Below, piece after piece: positions 43,529 to 51,543 of a stretch of DNA of 64,000 nucleotides. The position numbers were made by a program, and so were the translations under genes. Source of the DNA: Holdemania sp. Marseille-P2844 (GTDB lineage: Bacteria; Bacillota_I; Bacilli_A; Erysipelotrichales; Erysipelotrichaceae); NCBI RefSeq assembly GCF_900120005.1, contig NZ_LT635453.1:310001-374000 (forward strand), read 5' to 3'. The stretch's first letter is position 1. Every line of letters begins with the position of its first letter. Under the pieces are notes generated by a model, which was given only the letters and a program-made list of their open reading frames with translations, was not told where the DNA came from and made no database searches.

Positions 43529-44314
43529 ATGAAACAAAAGTTTGCGGTCGTTCACCGGCCCGATGAAACATCCCGGCAGCTGAAAAGCGAGCTGGCGGAT
43601 AAATTGCGTGAGAAAGGCTGGACGGAAGAGGAACGGCAGCCCGATCTGGTCTTTGCGATCGGTGGGGACGGCACATTTCTCTATGCCGTGCACGAATATC
43701 TGGATCAGCTGGAAAATGTAAAGTTTGTCGGGATTCACAGCGGAACACTCGGCTTTTTCTGCGATTACCGCTGCGATGAGATGGATCTGTGCGTTCAAGA
43801 TGTGACCCACCGCAGTCCAAAGTGCGAAAGCGCACGTCTGCTTCAGGTCACGGCACGCGGTGAGAAACAGGAAAAAACGATCTATGCGTTAAACGAAATG
43901 CGGATTGAAAACGTGACGAAAACGCAGCTGATGGATATCGAGATCAACGGTTCTTTCTTTGAAACCTTCCGCGGAACGGGGTTGTGTCTGTGTACGCAGA
44001 TCGGTTCCACGGCTTATAACCGCTCCTTAGGCGGGGCGGTGATCGAAAGCGGCCTTCCGCTATTGCAGCTGAGCGAAATTACGGGAATTCATCACCGTGC
44101 TTACCGCTCGTTGGGTTCGCCTCTGATCCTGCGGCCGGAATCCGTGATTAAGCTGCGGTCCGCCAACTTCGAAGGCGCGCTTCTGTGCTATGATCACCTG
44201 TGCTTCAACCTTGATCAGGAAACTGAAATCGAAGTGTTCCAGAGTCCGAAGCAGGTTCAGATTGCCCGGTATCGGGATCTGGCTTATTTGCAGCGGCTGC
44301 GGATTCTGTTTTAG
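43529..44314 (+). CDS. nadK: NAD kinase
   Basis: A 261-residue kinase that makes NADP from NAD with ATP. The hallmark GGDGT (about residues 45-49, in FAIGGDGTFLYAVHE) and the downstream NE in ALNEMRIE and the Gly-rich GLCLCTQIGSTAYNRSLGGAV (substrate site) are intact. The length is close to other Firmicute NadK (about 265). I chose the ATG at 43529, where the conserved KFAVVHR strand begins; an in-frame start 16 codons upstream is Lys-rich and unlike the family. Its ribosome site is weak (GAGAAAGAG). Confidence 0.93.
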   Translation: MKQKFAVVHRPDETSRQLKSELADKLREKGWTEEERQPDLVFAIGGDGTFLYAVHEYLDQLENVKFVGIHSGTLGFFCDYRCDEMDLCVQDVTHRSPKCESARLLQVTARGEKQEKTIYALNEMRIENVTKTQLMDIEINGSFFETFRGTGLCLCTQIGSTAYNRSLGGAVIESGLPLLQLSEITGIHHRAYRSLGSPLILRPESVIKLRSANFEGALLCYDHLCFNLDQETEIEVFQSPKQVQIARYRDLAYLQRLRILF

Positions 44315-44534
44315 ACTGGGCTTAATCAGCGGTTGAATTCGGGGTTAAACCCGCGGCTTGACCGGAAGATGGATTTCGGCATAGTTCCGATCAATCCCCA
44401 GCTGAAACTGAAATTTGATCGGAGATGAAAGAAAACCGTGGGCAGAAGAAACCTTAAAGAACAAAAGGAAGGTCGGGACTGAAAATTAAACTGGGAATCA
44501 GACTCAAAACAAATAAAGAAAAGGAGCGATGAAG

Positions 44535-45941
44535 ATGAAACCGAACGTAATTATGATTTTGATCGACGATTTGGGATGGATGGATTTAAGCTGTCAGGGA
44601 AGCTCGTTTTATGAAACGCCGCACATCGACCAGCTGCGAAAAGAAGGCATGGCTTTTGATCAAGCCTACGCCGCCTGCCCGGTTTGTTCGCCCAGCCGCG
44701 CCAGTATTCTGTCCGGCAAATATCCGGCCCGCTTAAAGGTGACTGATTGGATCGATCATGAGAACTATCATCCCTGCCGCGGCAAGCTGATCGACGCGCC
44801 GTATATCAAGGAGCTGCCGGTCAGCGAGTTCTCGATGGCGAAAGCCTTTCAGGAAGCCGGCTATCAGACCTGGCATGTCGGAAAATGGCATCTGGGAAAA
44901 GAAGCGGCGTATCCGGAGCATCACGGCTTTGATGTCAACCTCGGGGGCAGCTGGTGGGGCCATCCGAAGAAGGGGTATTTCAGTCCGTATCACATGGAAA
45001 ACCTCAGCGATGGACCGGAAGGGGAATACCTGACCGACCGGATCGGCGCAGAAGCGGCCGCCTTGATCCGCAGTCGTGACCGTCAGCGTCCATTTTTCCT
45101 GAACCTCTGGCACTATGCGGTGCATACGCCGCTGCAGGCCAAGGCGGAAGATATCGCCTACTTTGAAGAAAAAGCGAAGCGGAGGGGACTGGATCAGCAG
45201 GATCCGTTTGAGATCGGCGATCCGTTTCCGATCCTGCAGAAAAAGGATAAGCGGATCACCCGCCGGATTGTTCAGTCGGATCCGGTGTATGCCGCGATGA
45301 TCAAGGCACTGGACGACAGCGTCGGCCAGCTGATGGCGACGTTAAAAGCGGAAGGGCTGGACGAGGACACAATCGTGATTTTCACTTCGGATAACGGCGG
45401 ACTGGCAACGGCGGAACATTCGCCGACCTGCAACTTCCCGTTGTCGGAGGGCAAGGGCTGGATGTATGAAGGCGCGGTGCGGGAACCGTTGTTTGTGCGC
45501 TGGCCGGGGAAGATCGAGGCGGGAAGTCTTAGTCACGCGCTGACAACCAGTCCGGATTTCTATCCGACATTGCTTGAGCTGTGCGGTCTGCCGCTGCGTC
45601 CGCAGCAGCATTGCGACGGCGTGAGCCTGGCTCCGGTGCTGTTGAATCCGCAGGCGGAATTTGACCGCGGGCCGATCTTCTGGCATTATCCGCATTATGG
45701 CAATCAGGGCGGAACCCCAGGCTCGGCGCTGCGCTGCGGGAAATGGAAATACATCGAATTTTATGAAGATCACAGCGTCCGGCTGTTTGATCTGGAACAG
45801 GATGTTTCGGAAAAACACAATGTGGCTGAGGCCAATCCGGATTTAGTCCGGCAGTTCCACAGCCTGCTTCATGAATGGCTGGAAGCGGTGGATGCGTGGT
45901 ATCCGGAGGTGAATCCCAATGCAGAACAGGACATGGCGTGA
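44535..45941 (+). CDS. Type I sulfatase
   Basis: A 468-residue hydrolase of sulfate esters. The metal site NVIMILIDDLGWMD opens the protein. The formylglycine motif CPVCSPSRASILSG holds the CxPSR cysteine (about residue 51) that must be oxidised by an anaerobic sulfatase-maturating enzyme, which is not in this window. SDNGG provides further metal ligands near residue 285. No signal peptide: the enzyme is probably cytoplasmic and acts on imported sulfated sugars or host glycan fragments. I chose the ATG at 44535, eight bases after AAAAGGAG; one six bases earlier is too close. It overlaps the Nudix gene by 23 bases. Confidence 0.94.
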   Translation: MKPNVIMILIDDLGWMDLSCQGSSFYETPHIDQLRKEGMAFDQAYAACPVCSPSRASILSGKYPARLKVTDWIDHENYHPCRGKLIDAPYIKELPVSEFSMAKAFQEAGYQTWHVGKWHLGKEAAYPEHHGFDVNLGGSWWGHPKKGYFSPYHMENLSDGPEGEYLTDRIGAEAAALIRSRDRQRPFFLNLWHYAVHTPLQAKAEDIAYFEEKAKRRGLDQQDPFEIGDPFPILQKKDKRITRRIVQSDPVYAAMIKALDDSVGQLMATLKAEGLDEDTIVIFTSDNGGLATAEHSPTCNFPLSEGKGWMYEGAVREPLFVRWPGKIEAGSLSHALTTSPDFYPTLLELCGLPLRPQQHCDGVSLAPVLLNPQAEFDRGPIFWHYPHYGNQGGTPGSALRCGKWKYIEFYEDHSVRLFDLEQDVSEKHNVAEANPDLVRQFHSLLHEWLEAVDAWYPEVNPNAEQDMA

Positions 45942-46515
45942 TGCCATCCGCGCTTACGTTCCCTTCAACGAACAGGAACGCAGCGATAAAGCCCGGTTTC
46001 TGGAAGTGCTGGATCTGGAAAATATCCTGACCCGGGAGAATGAAGAAGCGCATGTTTCCTCCTCGGCCTGGGTGATGAACGAAGCGCTGGATCAGGTGCT
46101 GATGGCTTATCATAATATTTATCAGTCGTATTCCTGGCTCGGCGGTCATGCGGATGGGGATCCGGATTTGTTTGCGGTCGCGCTGCGGGAAGCGAAAGAG
46201 GAAAGTGGAATTACGGAGCTGACGCCGTTTTCCCGGGAAATTCTGGCATTGGATATCCTGCCTGTCCCGGCGCATATCAAGCGGGGCAAGCCGGTGAAGG
46301 AACACGAACATTTGAACGTGACCTATTTGTTTATCGCACCGACGGATCAGACGCTGAGTGTCAAAGCGGATGAGAACAGCGCCGTTGCCTGGATTCCGAT
46401 CGCGGATCTGCCCAAGGTGGTCAGCGAAGCGCGGATGCTTCCAGTCTATGAAAAGCTGATCGCGCGCTCCCGTCAGTGGAAAGGGGAAGCACTGCGCGAA
46501 AAGGAGCCGCAATGA
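45919..46515 (+). CDS. Nudix hydrolase
   Basis: A 198-residue enzyme cleaving a nucleoside diphosphate linked to some group. The Nudix box is GGHADGDPDLFAVALREAKE then ESGI (about 76-99): the REAKEESGI core is intact, while the usual first Glu is replaced in spacing by Asp residues. Flanking strands fit the Nudix fold. It starts inside the sulfatase 3' end and its stop overlaps the msrA start (ATGA), so all three are one transcript. The substrate cannot be read. Housekeeping clean-up of oxidised nucleotides would fit with MsrA. Confidence 0.88.
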   Translation: MQNRTWRDAIRAYVPFNEQERSDKARFLEVLDLENILTRENEEAHVSSSAWVMNEALDQVLMAYHNIYQSYSWLGGHADGDPDLFAVALREAKEESGITELTPFSREILALDILPVPAHIKRGKPVKEHEHLNVTYLFIAPTDQTLSVKADENSAVAWIPIADLPKVVSEARMLPVYEKLIARSRQWKGEALREKEPQ

Positions 46516-47060
46516 AAAAAGAAATCGTAGTGGCCGGCGGTTGTTTCTGGGGTGTTCAGGAATATTACCGACGGTTAAAGGGTGTTGAGGAAACACGCGT
46601 CGGATATGCTCAGGGAAGTCTTGAAAACCCAAACTACGCGCAGGTGAAGCGGCAGATCAGCGGGCATGCGGAATGCGTGCGGATCGTGTATGATTCCGAT
46701 CAGATCACGCTCGAACAGCTGCTGGATCATCTGTTTCGAATCATTGATCCGACGTCCCTGAATCGGCAGGGCAACGATGTGGGAACGTCCTACCGCACGG
46801 GAATTTATCCGGCTTGCGCGGAAGACGAGGCGATCGCGCGGCAGTTTGTGAAGGAGCGGCAGAAAAACTATGCCCGTCCAATCGTGACGGAGGTCGAACG
46901 GTTAGTCTGCTTTTATGACGCCGAACAGGAACATCAGGATTATCTCGTGCGTCATCCGCAGGGGTATTGCCATGTTGATTTTTCCGTGATGCGGCCGCAG
47001 GAGCGGAAAGCGCAGCGGGAAATCACAGGGATGCGGTCGGATCATGTTGGATTGGATTGA
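46512..47060 (+). CDS. msrA: Peptide methionine sulfoxide reductase A
   Basis: A 182-residue enzyme that reduces methionine-S-sulfoxide in proteins. GGCFWGVQEYYRRLKGV carries the catalytic Cys (about residue 10), followed by VGYAQGSLENPNYAQV, GHAECVRIVYD and the QGYCHVDFS C-terminal region with a second Cys for recycling. I chose the ATG at 46512; an in-frame ATG 12 codons upstream lies inside the Nudix gene. Last of the sulfatase-Nudix-msrA unit. Confidence 0.95.
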   Translation: MKKEIVVAGGCFWGVQEYYRRLKGVEETRVGYAQGSLENPNYAQVKRQISGHAECVRIVYDSDQITLEQLLDHLFRIIDPTSLNRQGNDVGTSYRTGIYPACAEDEAIARQFVKERQKNYARPIVTEVERLVCFYDAEQEHQDYLVRHPQGYCHVDFSVMRPQERKAQREITGMRSDHVGLD

Positions 47061-47111
47061 AGCGGAAGCAAAGTTCAAAATTTAAGAGTTTCACGCTTTT
47101 TCGAACTTTTA

Positions 47112-47156
47112 GAAAAGGAAAGAGAGTTGTCGGCAGCGGCAGCTTTTTTCCTTTTC
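47112..47156 (+). terminator. Probable terminator after msrA
   Basis: GAAAAGGAAA (47112-47121) pairs with TTTCCTTTTC (47147-47156); a GC-rich inner part and a T-run (47144-47149) are present. Confidence 0.5.
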
Positions 47157-47281
47157 TTCAAGGAGGGCGGCCGTTACCGCAGCGCTGAGTTTCATGCATT
47201 CTCTAACATGATTCGGGAATTTCGCTTTTCAAAGCGGGAGAACTCCGGTATCATTAAGGTAGAAAACAGGAGGAAATTCGA

Positions 47282-47719
47282 ATGTTGAAAGACTATGCGC
47301 TTCATTATTATGAGCAGGGATATAATTGTGCGGAAAGCCTGGTTTATGGGGCGAACGCGGCGTGGCATTTAAATTTGGATGAAAATGCTTGTCATCTGAT
47401 GGCCGGTTTGGGCGGCGGCTTGCAGGTGGGGGATGTGTGCGGCGCACTGACTGGAGCCGTGTGCGCGCTGGGGTGTCTGATCGTGAAAACCAAAGCGCAT
47501 GACTGCGCGGAGTTAAAGCCTTTGACGCAAGCGGTAGTCGAACAAGTGCGCCAGCGGCTGGGATCGCTGCGCTGCGAGGAAATCAAGCCGCGGCTGTTTC
47601 AGCCGGAGCGCCGGTGTGCGGCAACGGTGGAAAACTGTGCGGATATTTTGGAAGCGGTGCTGCGGGATGTCGGCTTGTTGCCGAAACCGCTGGAAGGCGT
47701 GGACGAAACGGCAGCCTGA
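47282..47719 (+). CDS. C_GCAxxG_C_C family (redox-type) protein
   Basis: A 145-residue protein with YNCAESLVYGANAA near the N-terminus, LMAGLGGGLQVGDVCGALTGA (about 40-60) and further cysteines (GCL, HDCAEL, RCEEI, RRCAATVENC). This matches the C_GCAxxG_C_C family of small cysteine-rich proteins, presumed metal or Fe-S binding, with unknown reaction. CAGGAGGAAATTCGA precedes the ATG. It stands alone, followed by a membrane protein gene after 150 bases. Confidence 0.88.
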   Translation: MLKDYALHYYEQGYNCAESLVYGANAAWHLNLDENACHLMAGLGGGLQVGDVCGALTGAVCALGCLIVKTKAHDCAELKPLTQAVVEQVRQRLGSLRCEEIKPRLFQPERRCAATVENCADILEAVLRDVGLLPKPLEGVDETAA

Positions 47720-47870
47720 CGCTGAAAATAAGAACCATCACGAAAGGGGACCGCAGCGGGAGACACTTTTGATTTTTCCTGAATTTGAGGAGGATGAGAA
47801 TTGGGGGCTTATCCGATTCTTAACGGTGCGTGCAGCGGTTATCTGAACAGGAAGAAAGCGAGGAAGAACT

Positions 47871-48194
47871 ATGCAGATAAAACCTCATCTGCCTTATGTA
47901 CTTTTGATGGCGGTTAACTTGTGGATTCTGCCGGCAGTCATCAGGGACACAGGAACGGCCATGGTCATGATGTTGGCCGGCCTGCCGCTGATCACGTTGA
48001 TCATCGCGGCGGCGCATGCGCGGAAGGCGGGTTTTGTGGCCGCTTTTGCGATCGCCACGGGAATCTTGTTTATCCCTGCGATTTTTCTATATTTTAATGA
48101 AAGCGCGTGGGTTTACAGCCCGGCGTATGCTTTGATCGCGCTGATCGGTGGCGTCGTTGGAAAGGGCCTGAGCTCGGAAAGAGGAAGCAAGTAA
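47871..48194 (+). CDS. Small integral membrane protein
   Basis: A 107-residue protein that is almost entirely hydrophobic, with four predicted helices (about 7-25, 28-46, 52-73 and 82-98). The motif outline is common to small uncharacterised Firmicute membrane proteins. GAAAGCGAGGAAGAACT precedes the ATG. It ends three bases before the macro/HTH gene, so the two may be in one transcript. Function unknown. Confidence 0.75.
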   Translation: MQIKPHLPYVLLMAVNLWILPAVIRDTGTAMVMMLAGLPLITLIIAAAHARKAGFVAAFAIATGILFIPAIFLYFNESAWVYSPAYALIALIGGVVGKGLSSERGSK

Positions 48195-48197
48195 ACG

Positions 48198-49247
48198 ATG
48201 CCGTTGGAAATTGTCAGAAAGGATTTGAGCGAAGTGACCGCCGACGCGGTTGTGAGCTTCGTCAATTCCGGCGTTGAAGAGGGTGCCGTTCGCGTAGATC
48301 ATCAACAAAGCTTTCCAGCGGGATGTGAGATTGAACAACGGACTTGTCAGGCTGCGGTACTGATCGAGGTGATCATGCCGCAAAATGCGGGTGAAAATTC
48401 CGGGACGGCGGTGTTATTGGCGCGAGCGTATCGGCAGGCGCTGGCGGCGGTGGTCCGGGAACATTGCAGGTCGGTGGCGGTCGAATGGCCAAAGATGAGC
48501 CTGCCTGGGATATCAGAAGATGAACTGTTATCCATAATCGTGCAGGGAGAACGTGAATTTCTGGCAGAACAGGAATTATGGGTGACGCTGGTTGTGGAGG
48601 ATGTTAGTCGATTGCGGCTGTCGGATTCGTTAATCGGTGCAGTCAGTCAATACATTGAGAATTATTATGATCAGGCGCTTCCGCAAGAGAAAACAGGCCA
48701 TGTTCTTGCGAAAATGAAGAACTTCATCGCGCCGGTTGACGAAGATAATGCAGCGGATGAGGAACTTACAGATATTCCTGCAGAAGAAATGTGTCTTTTT
48801 GAAGAAATCGCAGAAAAGGCTCCATCAGATGATTTTCATGTGGAACCGAAAATACGGGCGGTGAATCCGCATTTGTTTGAACAGTTGATCGCGCAGCGTG
48901 AGGAATCATTTTCCAAATCGCTGCTGCGGCTGATCGACGAAAAGGGAATGACTGATCCGCAAGTCTATAAAAGAGCGAATCTTGATCGGAAGTTGTTTTC
49001 CAAGATTCGAATTCAGAAGGATTACCGGCCAAGTAAAACGACGGCGCTGGCGCTGGCGATTGCGCTGGAGCTGAATCTGGATGAACTGAAGGTCTTGATC
49101 GGCCGGGCCGGCTATGCCTTGACCCATGCCAGTAAGCTGGATATTATCGTTGAATATTTCCTCAGTCAGGGGATTTATGATTTGTTTCAGATCAACGAGG
49201 TGTTATTTGCTTTTGATCAGCCGCTTTTGGGCGGTCGTTCGTTTTAA
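48198..49247 (+). CDS. Degenerate macro domain fused to a C-terminal HTH-like domain
   Basis: A 349-residue protein. The N-terminal half (1-165) follows the macro-domain outline MPLEIVRKDLSEVTADAVVSFVNS, but the Gly-rich ADP-ribose loops (GGGV-x-GAI, and G-x-Y-G) are missing, so nucleotide binding has probably been lost. An acidic linker follows (about 170-225). The C-terminal part (about 235-345) has FSKSLLRLIDEKGMTDPQVY, RANLDRKLFSKIR, DYRPSKTTALALAIALELNL and ALTHASKLDIIVEYFLSQG. I recall this as the conserved tail of Firmicute macro-HTH proteins. A vWA gene is next. It is weakly preceded by GAGGAAGCAAGTAA. Probable role: regulation or stress signalling; unproven. Confidence 0.75.
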   Translation: MPLEIVRKDLSEVTADAVVSFVNSGVEEGAVRVDHQQSFPAGCEIEQRTCQAAVLIEVIMPQNAGENSGTAVLLARAYRQALAAVVREHCRSVAVEWPKMSLPGISEDELLSIIVQGEREFLAEQELWVTLVVEDVSRLRLSDSLIGAVSQYIENYYDQALPQEKTGHVLAKMKNFIAPVDEDNAADEELTDIPAEEMCLFEEIAEKAPSDDFHVEPKIRAVNPHLFEQLIAQREESFSKSLLRLIDEKGMTDPQVYKRANLDRKLFSKIRIQKDYRPSKTTALALAIALELNLDELKVLIGRAGYALTHASKLDIIVEYFLSQGIYDLFQINEVLFAFDQPLLGGRSF

Positions 49248-49323
49248 TTTGCTTTGTCGCCTGCCAAGCGACCTTCGCTGATGTCTTTCGGCTTAAACTG
49301 GAAGCACAGAGGAGGCAAAAGTA

Positions 49324-50022
49324 ATGAAGAAAACAATGAAGAAAACAATGAAGAAAGTCATGAAGGAAACAATGGAAATTGTATTTATTCTGGATCGCAG
49401 TGGCAGTATGGCGGGTTTGGAACAGGACACGATTGGCGGATTTAACAGCTTGATTGAAAAACAGAAGCAGAGGACAAGCCGGGCGAGGGTTTCGCTAATT
49501 TTATTTGACAACCGAACCGAGGTGATTTTGGATCGTGTTCCGATTGAGAACGTCGGATGCTTGAGTGAAGAAGAATATAATGTCCGGGGCAGCACCGCGT
49601 TATTGGATGCGGTTGGCCGTTCAGTACGGCATATCGAGCGGGTGCATCAAAAGATGAACGTGGAAAACCGTCCGGAAAAGACGTTATTTATCATTACGAC
49701 GGACGGCATGGAAAATTCCAGCGTTGAATATTCTCTGGATCAGGTAAAACAGTTGATCGAGCGGCAGAAAGAGCGGGATCATTGGGAATTTTTATTCCTG
49801 GGTGCGAATATCGACGCGGTGCAGACTGCAGGCAGGATGGGAATCGAAGCGAGCCGGGCTGTGAATTTCCATGCGGATAAGCCGGGAATGCGAAAAAATT
49901 TCTGCGTTCTGGTGAATGCGATATCGAGTTTTGCGGAATCCGAAGAATTAAACGAAAACTGGGCCGAGGATATTCAGAAAGATTTTGAAAGCTGCAAACA
50001 AGAAGTTCGTTTTTCGAAGTAG
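49324..50022 (+). CDS. von Willebrand factor A domain protein
   Basis: A 232-residue single vWA domain. The MIDAS metal site is complete: FILDRSGSM (DxSxS), Thr in RGSTALLDAVG, and Asp in TTDGMENSS. It should bind a partner through a divalent metal. The N-terminus is made of four near-identical 12-base repeats (MKKT, MKKT, MKKV, MKET) ahead of the conserved EIVFILD, so the first 16 residues are probably repeat-derived. Several in-frame ATGs could start translation; GAGGAGG nine bases before 49324 favours that one. It follows the macro-HTH gene with a 76-base gap. Exact role unknown. Confidence 0.87.
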   Translation: MKKTMKKTMKKVMKETMEIVFILDRSGSMAGLEQDTIGGFNSLIEKQKQRTSRARVSLILFDNRTEVILDRVPIENVGCLSEEEYNVRGSTALLDAVGRSVRHIERVHQKMNVENRPEKTLFIITTDGMENSSVEYSLDQVKQLIERQKERDHWEFLFLGANIDAVQTAGRMGIEASRAVNFHADKPGMRKNFCVLVNAISSFAESEELNENWAEDIQKDFESCKQEVRFSK

Positions 50023-50098
50023 GAAGAAATAGAAAAATCATAATGAATAGAGTTTTGAATTGGATATCCACGGATGTTTCTACAATGATCAATATCGG

Positions 50099-50130
50099 AA
50101 AAGCGGCAGTCAGAGCTGCCCTTTTTATTT
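50099..50130 (+). terminator. Terminator of the vWA gene
   Basis: AAAAGCGGCAG pairs with CTGCCCTTTT (loop TCAGAG), continuing into TTTATTTT. Confidence 0.75.
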
Positions 50131-50176
50131 TGATTTCTATGGGTAAGTAAAGCTGCTGAGAAAGTGGAAAGCTAAA

Positions 50177-50205
50177 TTGAAATCAAGACGTTTCTGAGTT
50201 ATAAT
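50177..50205 (+). promoter_or_regulatory. Promoter of the Rpn-like nuclease gene
   Basis: TTGAAA (50177-50182) and TATAAT (50200-50205) are 17 bases apart. About 90 bases of AT-rich leader, with AGGAGG at 50259-50264, lie between it and the first in-frame ATG. Confidence 0.8.
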
Positions 50206-50295
50206 GAAATTGTAAAATTAACTCAAGAAAGTATTTTTGATTTTTTTAATTATTTTAGGAGGCTTTTTCCGATTTTCCGCAATATTAATGATAGG

Positions 50296-51429
50296 ATGTT
50301 TCCTATTATGCAGAAAATCGATCGGCTCAGAACTTTAAACAGACAGGAAATTCAAAAAATCAGATTTGTGTACACTCCCACCCATCCCGTCTTAGCGGCT
50401 TTGGATTATCGCAATAACGATCTGTTTCGTTGTACTTTTGGCTCGGAGGACGAACTCTCCCAAAAAATTTTGACCGCTTTTTTATCCGATCTGCTTGACT
50501 TTCAGATTACATGGCTGCGGTTTCGGAATACGGAACCGGTTAAGACGAGTGAAAAAGAGAAAGGCATTCGCTTTGATCTGTTAGTAGAGATTTACGATGA
50601 TCAGGGGAGAATGATGCTGGTAAATCTGGAAATGCAGAATTACCGCATGAAGGATTCCTTATCTCTGCGTTCTCAGGTTTATTTGTCACGGATAGTCAGT
50701 GATGAGGTTGTTGCCGGGGAGGATTATGAATTCTGTCCGGTTATTCAGATTATGATCGTTAACCGGCTGCCCAACATGAAAAAGCATTCTCATTTTACTC
50801 ATCAGAGTCGATATTTCGTGATGGAAGATCACATCATGATGCCGGATGAGCGCTGCCGGATCCTCTGGGTAGAGATGGATTATCTAAGTGAGATGGCGAA
50901 GAAACCGATCGAAGAGTGGCGGATGGCAGAAAAGATTCTTTATATGACACGGTACAGTTTAGATGCGGAAAAACAGGAAATCATTCGGGAGTTAAAAGAA
51001 AAAGAGGAGGTCATACAAATGATGGAAGAAAAGAAGATGGAGTTTTTGAGGGACACAAGTTTGTCTATCGCATTGATGAGGACGCGGTTTGATGAAATTG
51101 ACGAACAGAAGATTTATGAAAAAGGGCAGCGGTTAGGGAAGAAGATCGGGGAATGCATTGGCAGGCGACAAGGAGAACACATTGGCAGACAGCAAGGGGA
51201 ACGCATTGGAGAACGCAAAGGGGAACGTAAAGGGGAAGCAAGACAAAGAATGATGCTTCAACAGATGTTGAGTATTCGGATTCCGATGGATGAAGAAGAA
51301 ACGGCGCTGCTTCAGCAGTTAAATGGCGATGAGCTTCTGTTATTATCGGAGCGGTATGAAATGATAAAAACGTCGGACGATCTGGTTGAACAGGTTCATC
51401 AGATTGTAAATCAGAGAACTCACCGTTAG
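50296..51429 (+). CDS. Rpn/PD-(D/E)XK transposase-family nuclease
   Basis: A 377-residue protein of the recombination-promoting nuclease / PDDEXK_2 type. The N-terminal 240 residues have the family outline: DYRNNDLFRCTFGSEDELSQ, an RFDLLVEIYDDQGRMMLVNLEMQ segment that gives the D...ExQ active site, and YLSRIVSDEVVAGEDY. A coiled region follows (about 235-260), then Gly-Glu/Arg repeats (GERIGERKGERKGEARQ, about 295-315), common in this family. The exact start is unsure: a strong AGGAGG (50259) has only an ATT at proper distance, so ATG 50296 or 50308 may be used. Families like this spread as single mobile genes but show no terminal repeats here. Confidence 0.85.
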   Translation: MFPIMQKIDRLRTLNRQEIQKIRFVYTPTHPVLAALDYRNNDLFRCTFGSEDELSQKILTAFLSDLLDFQITWLRFRNTEPVKTSEKEKGIRFDLLVEIYDDQGRMMLVNLEMQNYRMKDSLSLRSQVYLSRIVSDEVVAGEDYEFCPVIQIMIVNRLPNMKKHSHFTHQSRYFVMEDHIMMPDERCRILWVEMDYLSEMAKKPIEEWRMAEKILYMTRYSLDAEKQEIIRELKEKEEVIQMMEEKKMEFLRDTSLSIALMRTRFDEIDEQKIYEKGQRLGKKIGECIGRRQGEHIGRQQGERIGERKGERKGEARQRMMLQQMLSIRIPMDEEETALLQQLNGDELLLLSERYEMIKTSDDLVEQVHQIVNQRTHR

Positions 51430-51478
51430 CCTGGGTTCAGGTGAATTCCTGTTTTCTGAAGAAAGGTTCTAATTACAG

Positions 51479-51510
51479 AAAAATGCCAGGATTAAGGAAG
51501 AACCCTGGCA
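51479..51510 (-). terminator. Terminator of the aldehyde dehydrogenase gene
   Basis: TGCCAGG (51484-51490) pairs with CCTGGCA (51504-51510); on the minus strand it runs into TTTTT. Confidence 0.85.
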
Positions 51511-51543
51511 CAGGAGCGTAAAAATCAAATGTTTGTTTCTTAA

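Noticed and set aside
45529-46632. 367-codon minus frame
   Set aside because: It is antisense to sulfatase, Nudix and msrA, all well supported.
50296-51429. Complete insertion sequence around the Rpn-like gene
   Set aside because: No terminal inverted repeats or target duplications are visible on either side.
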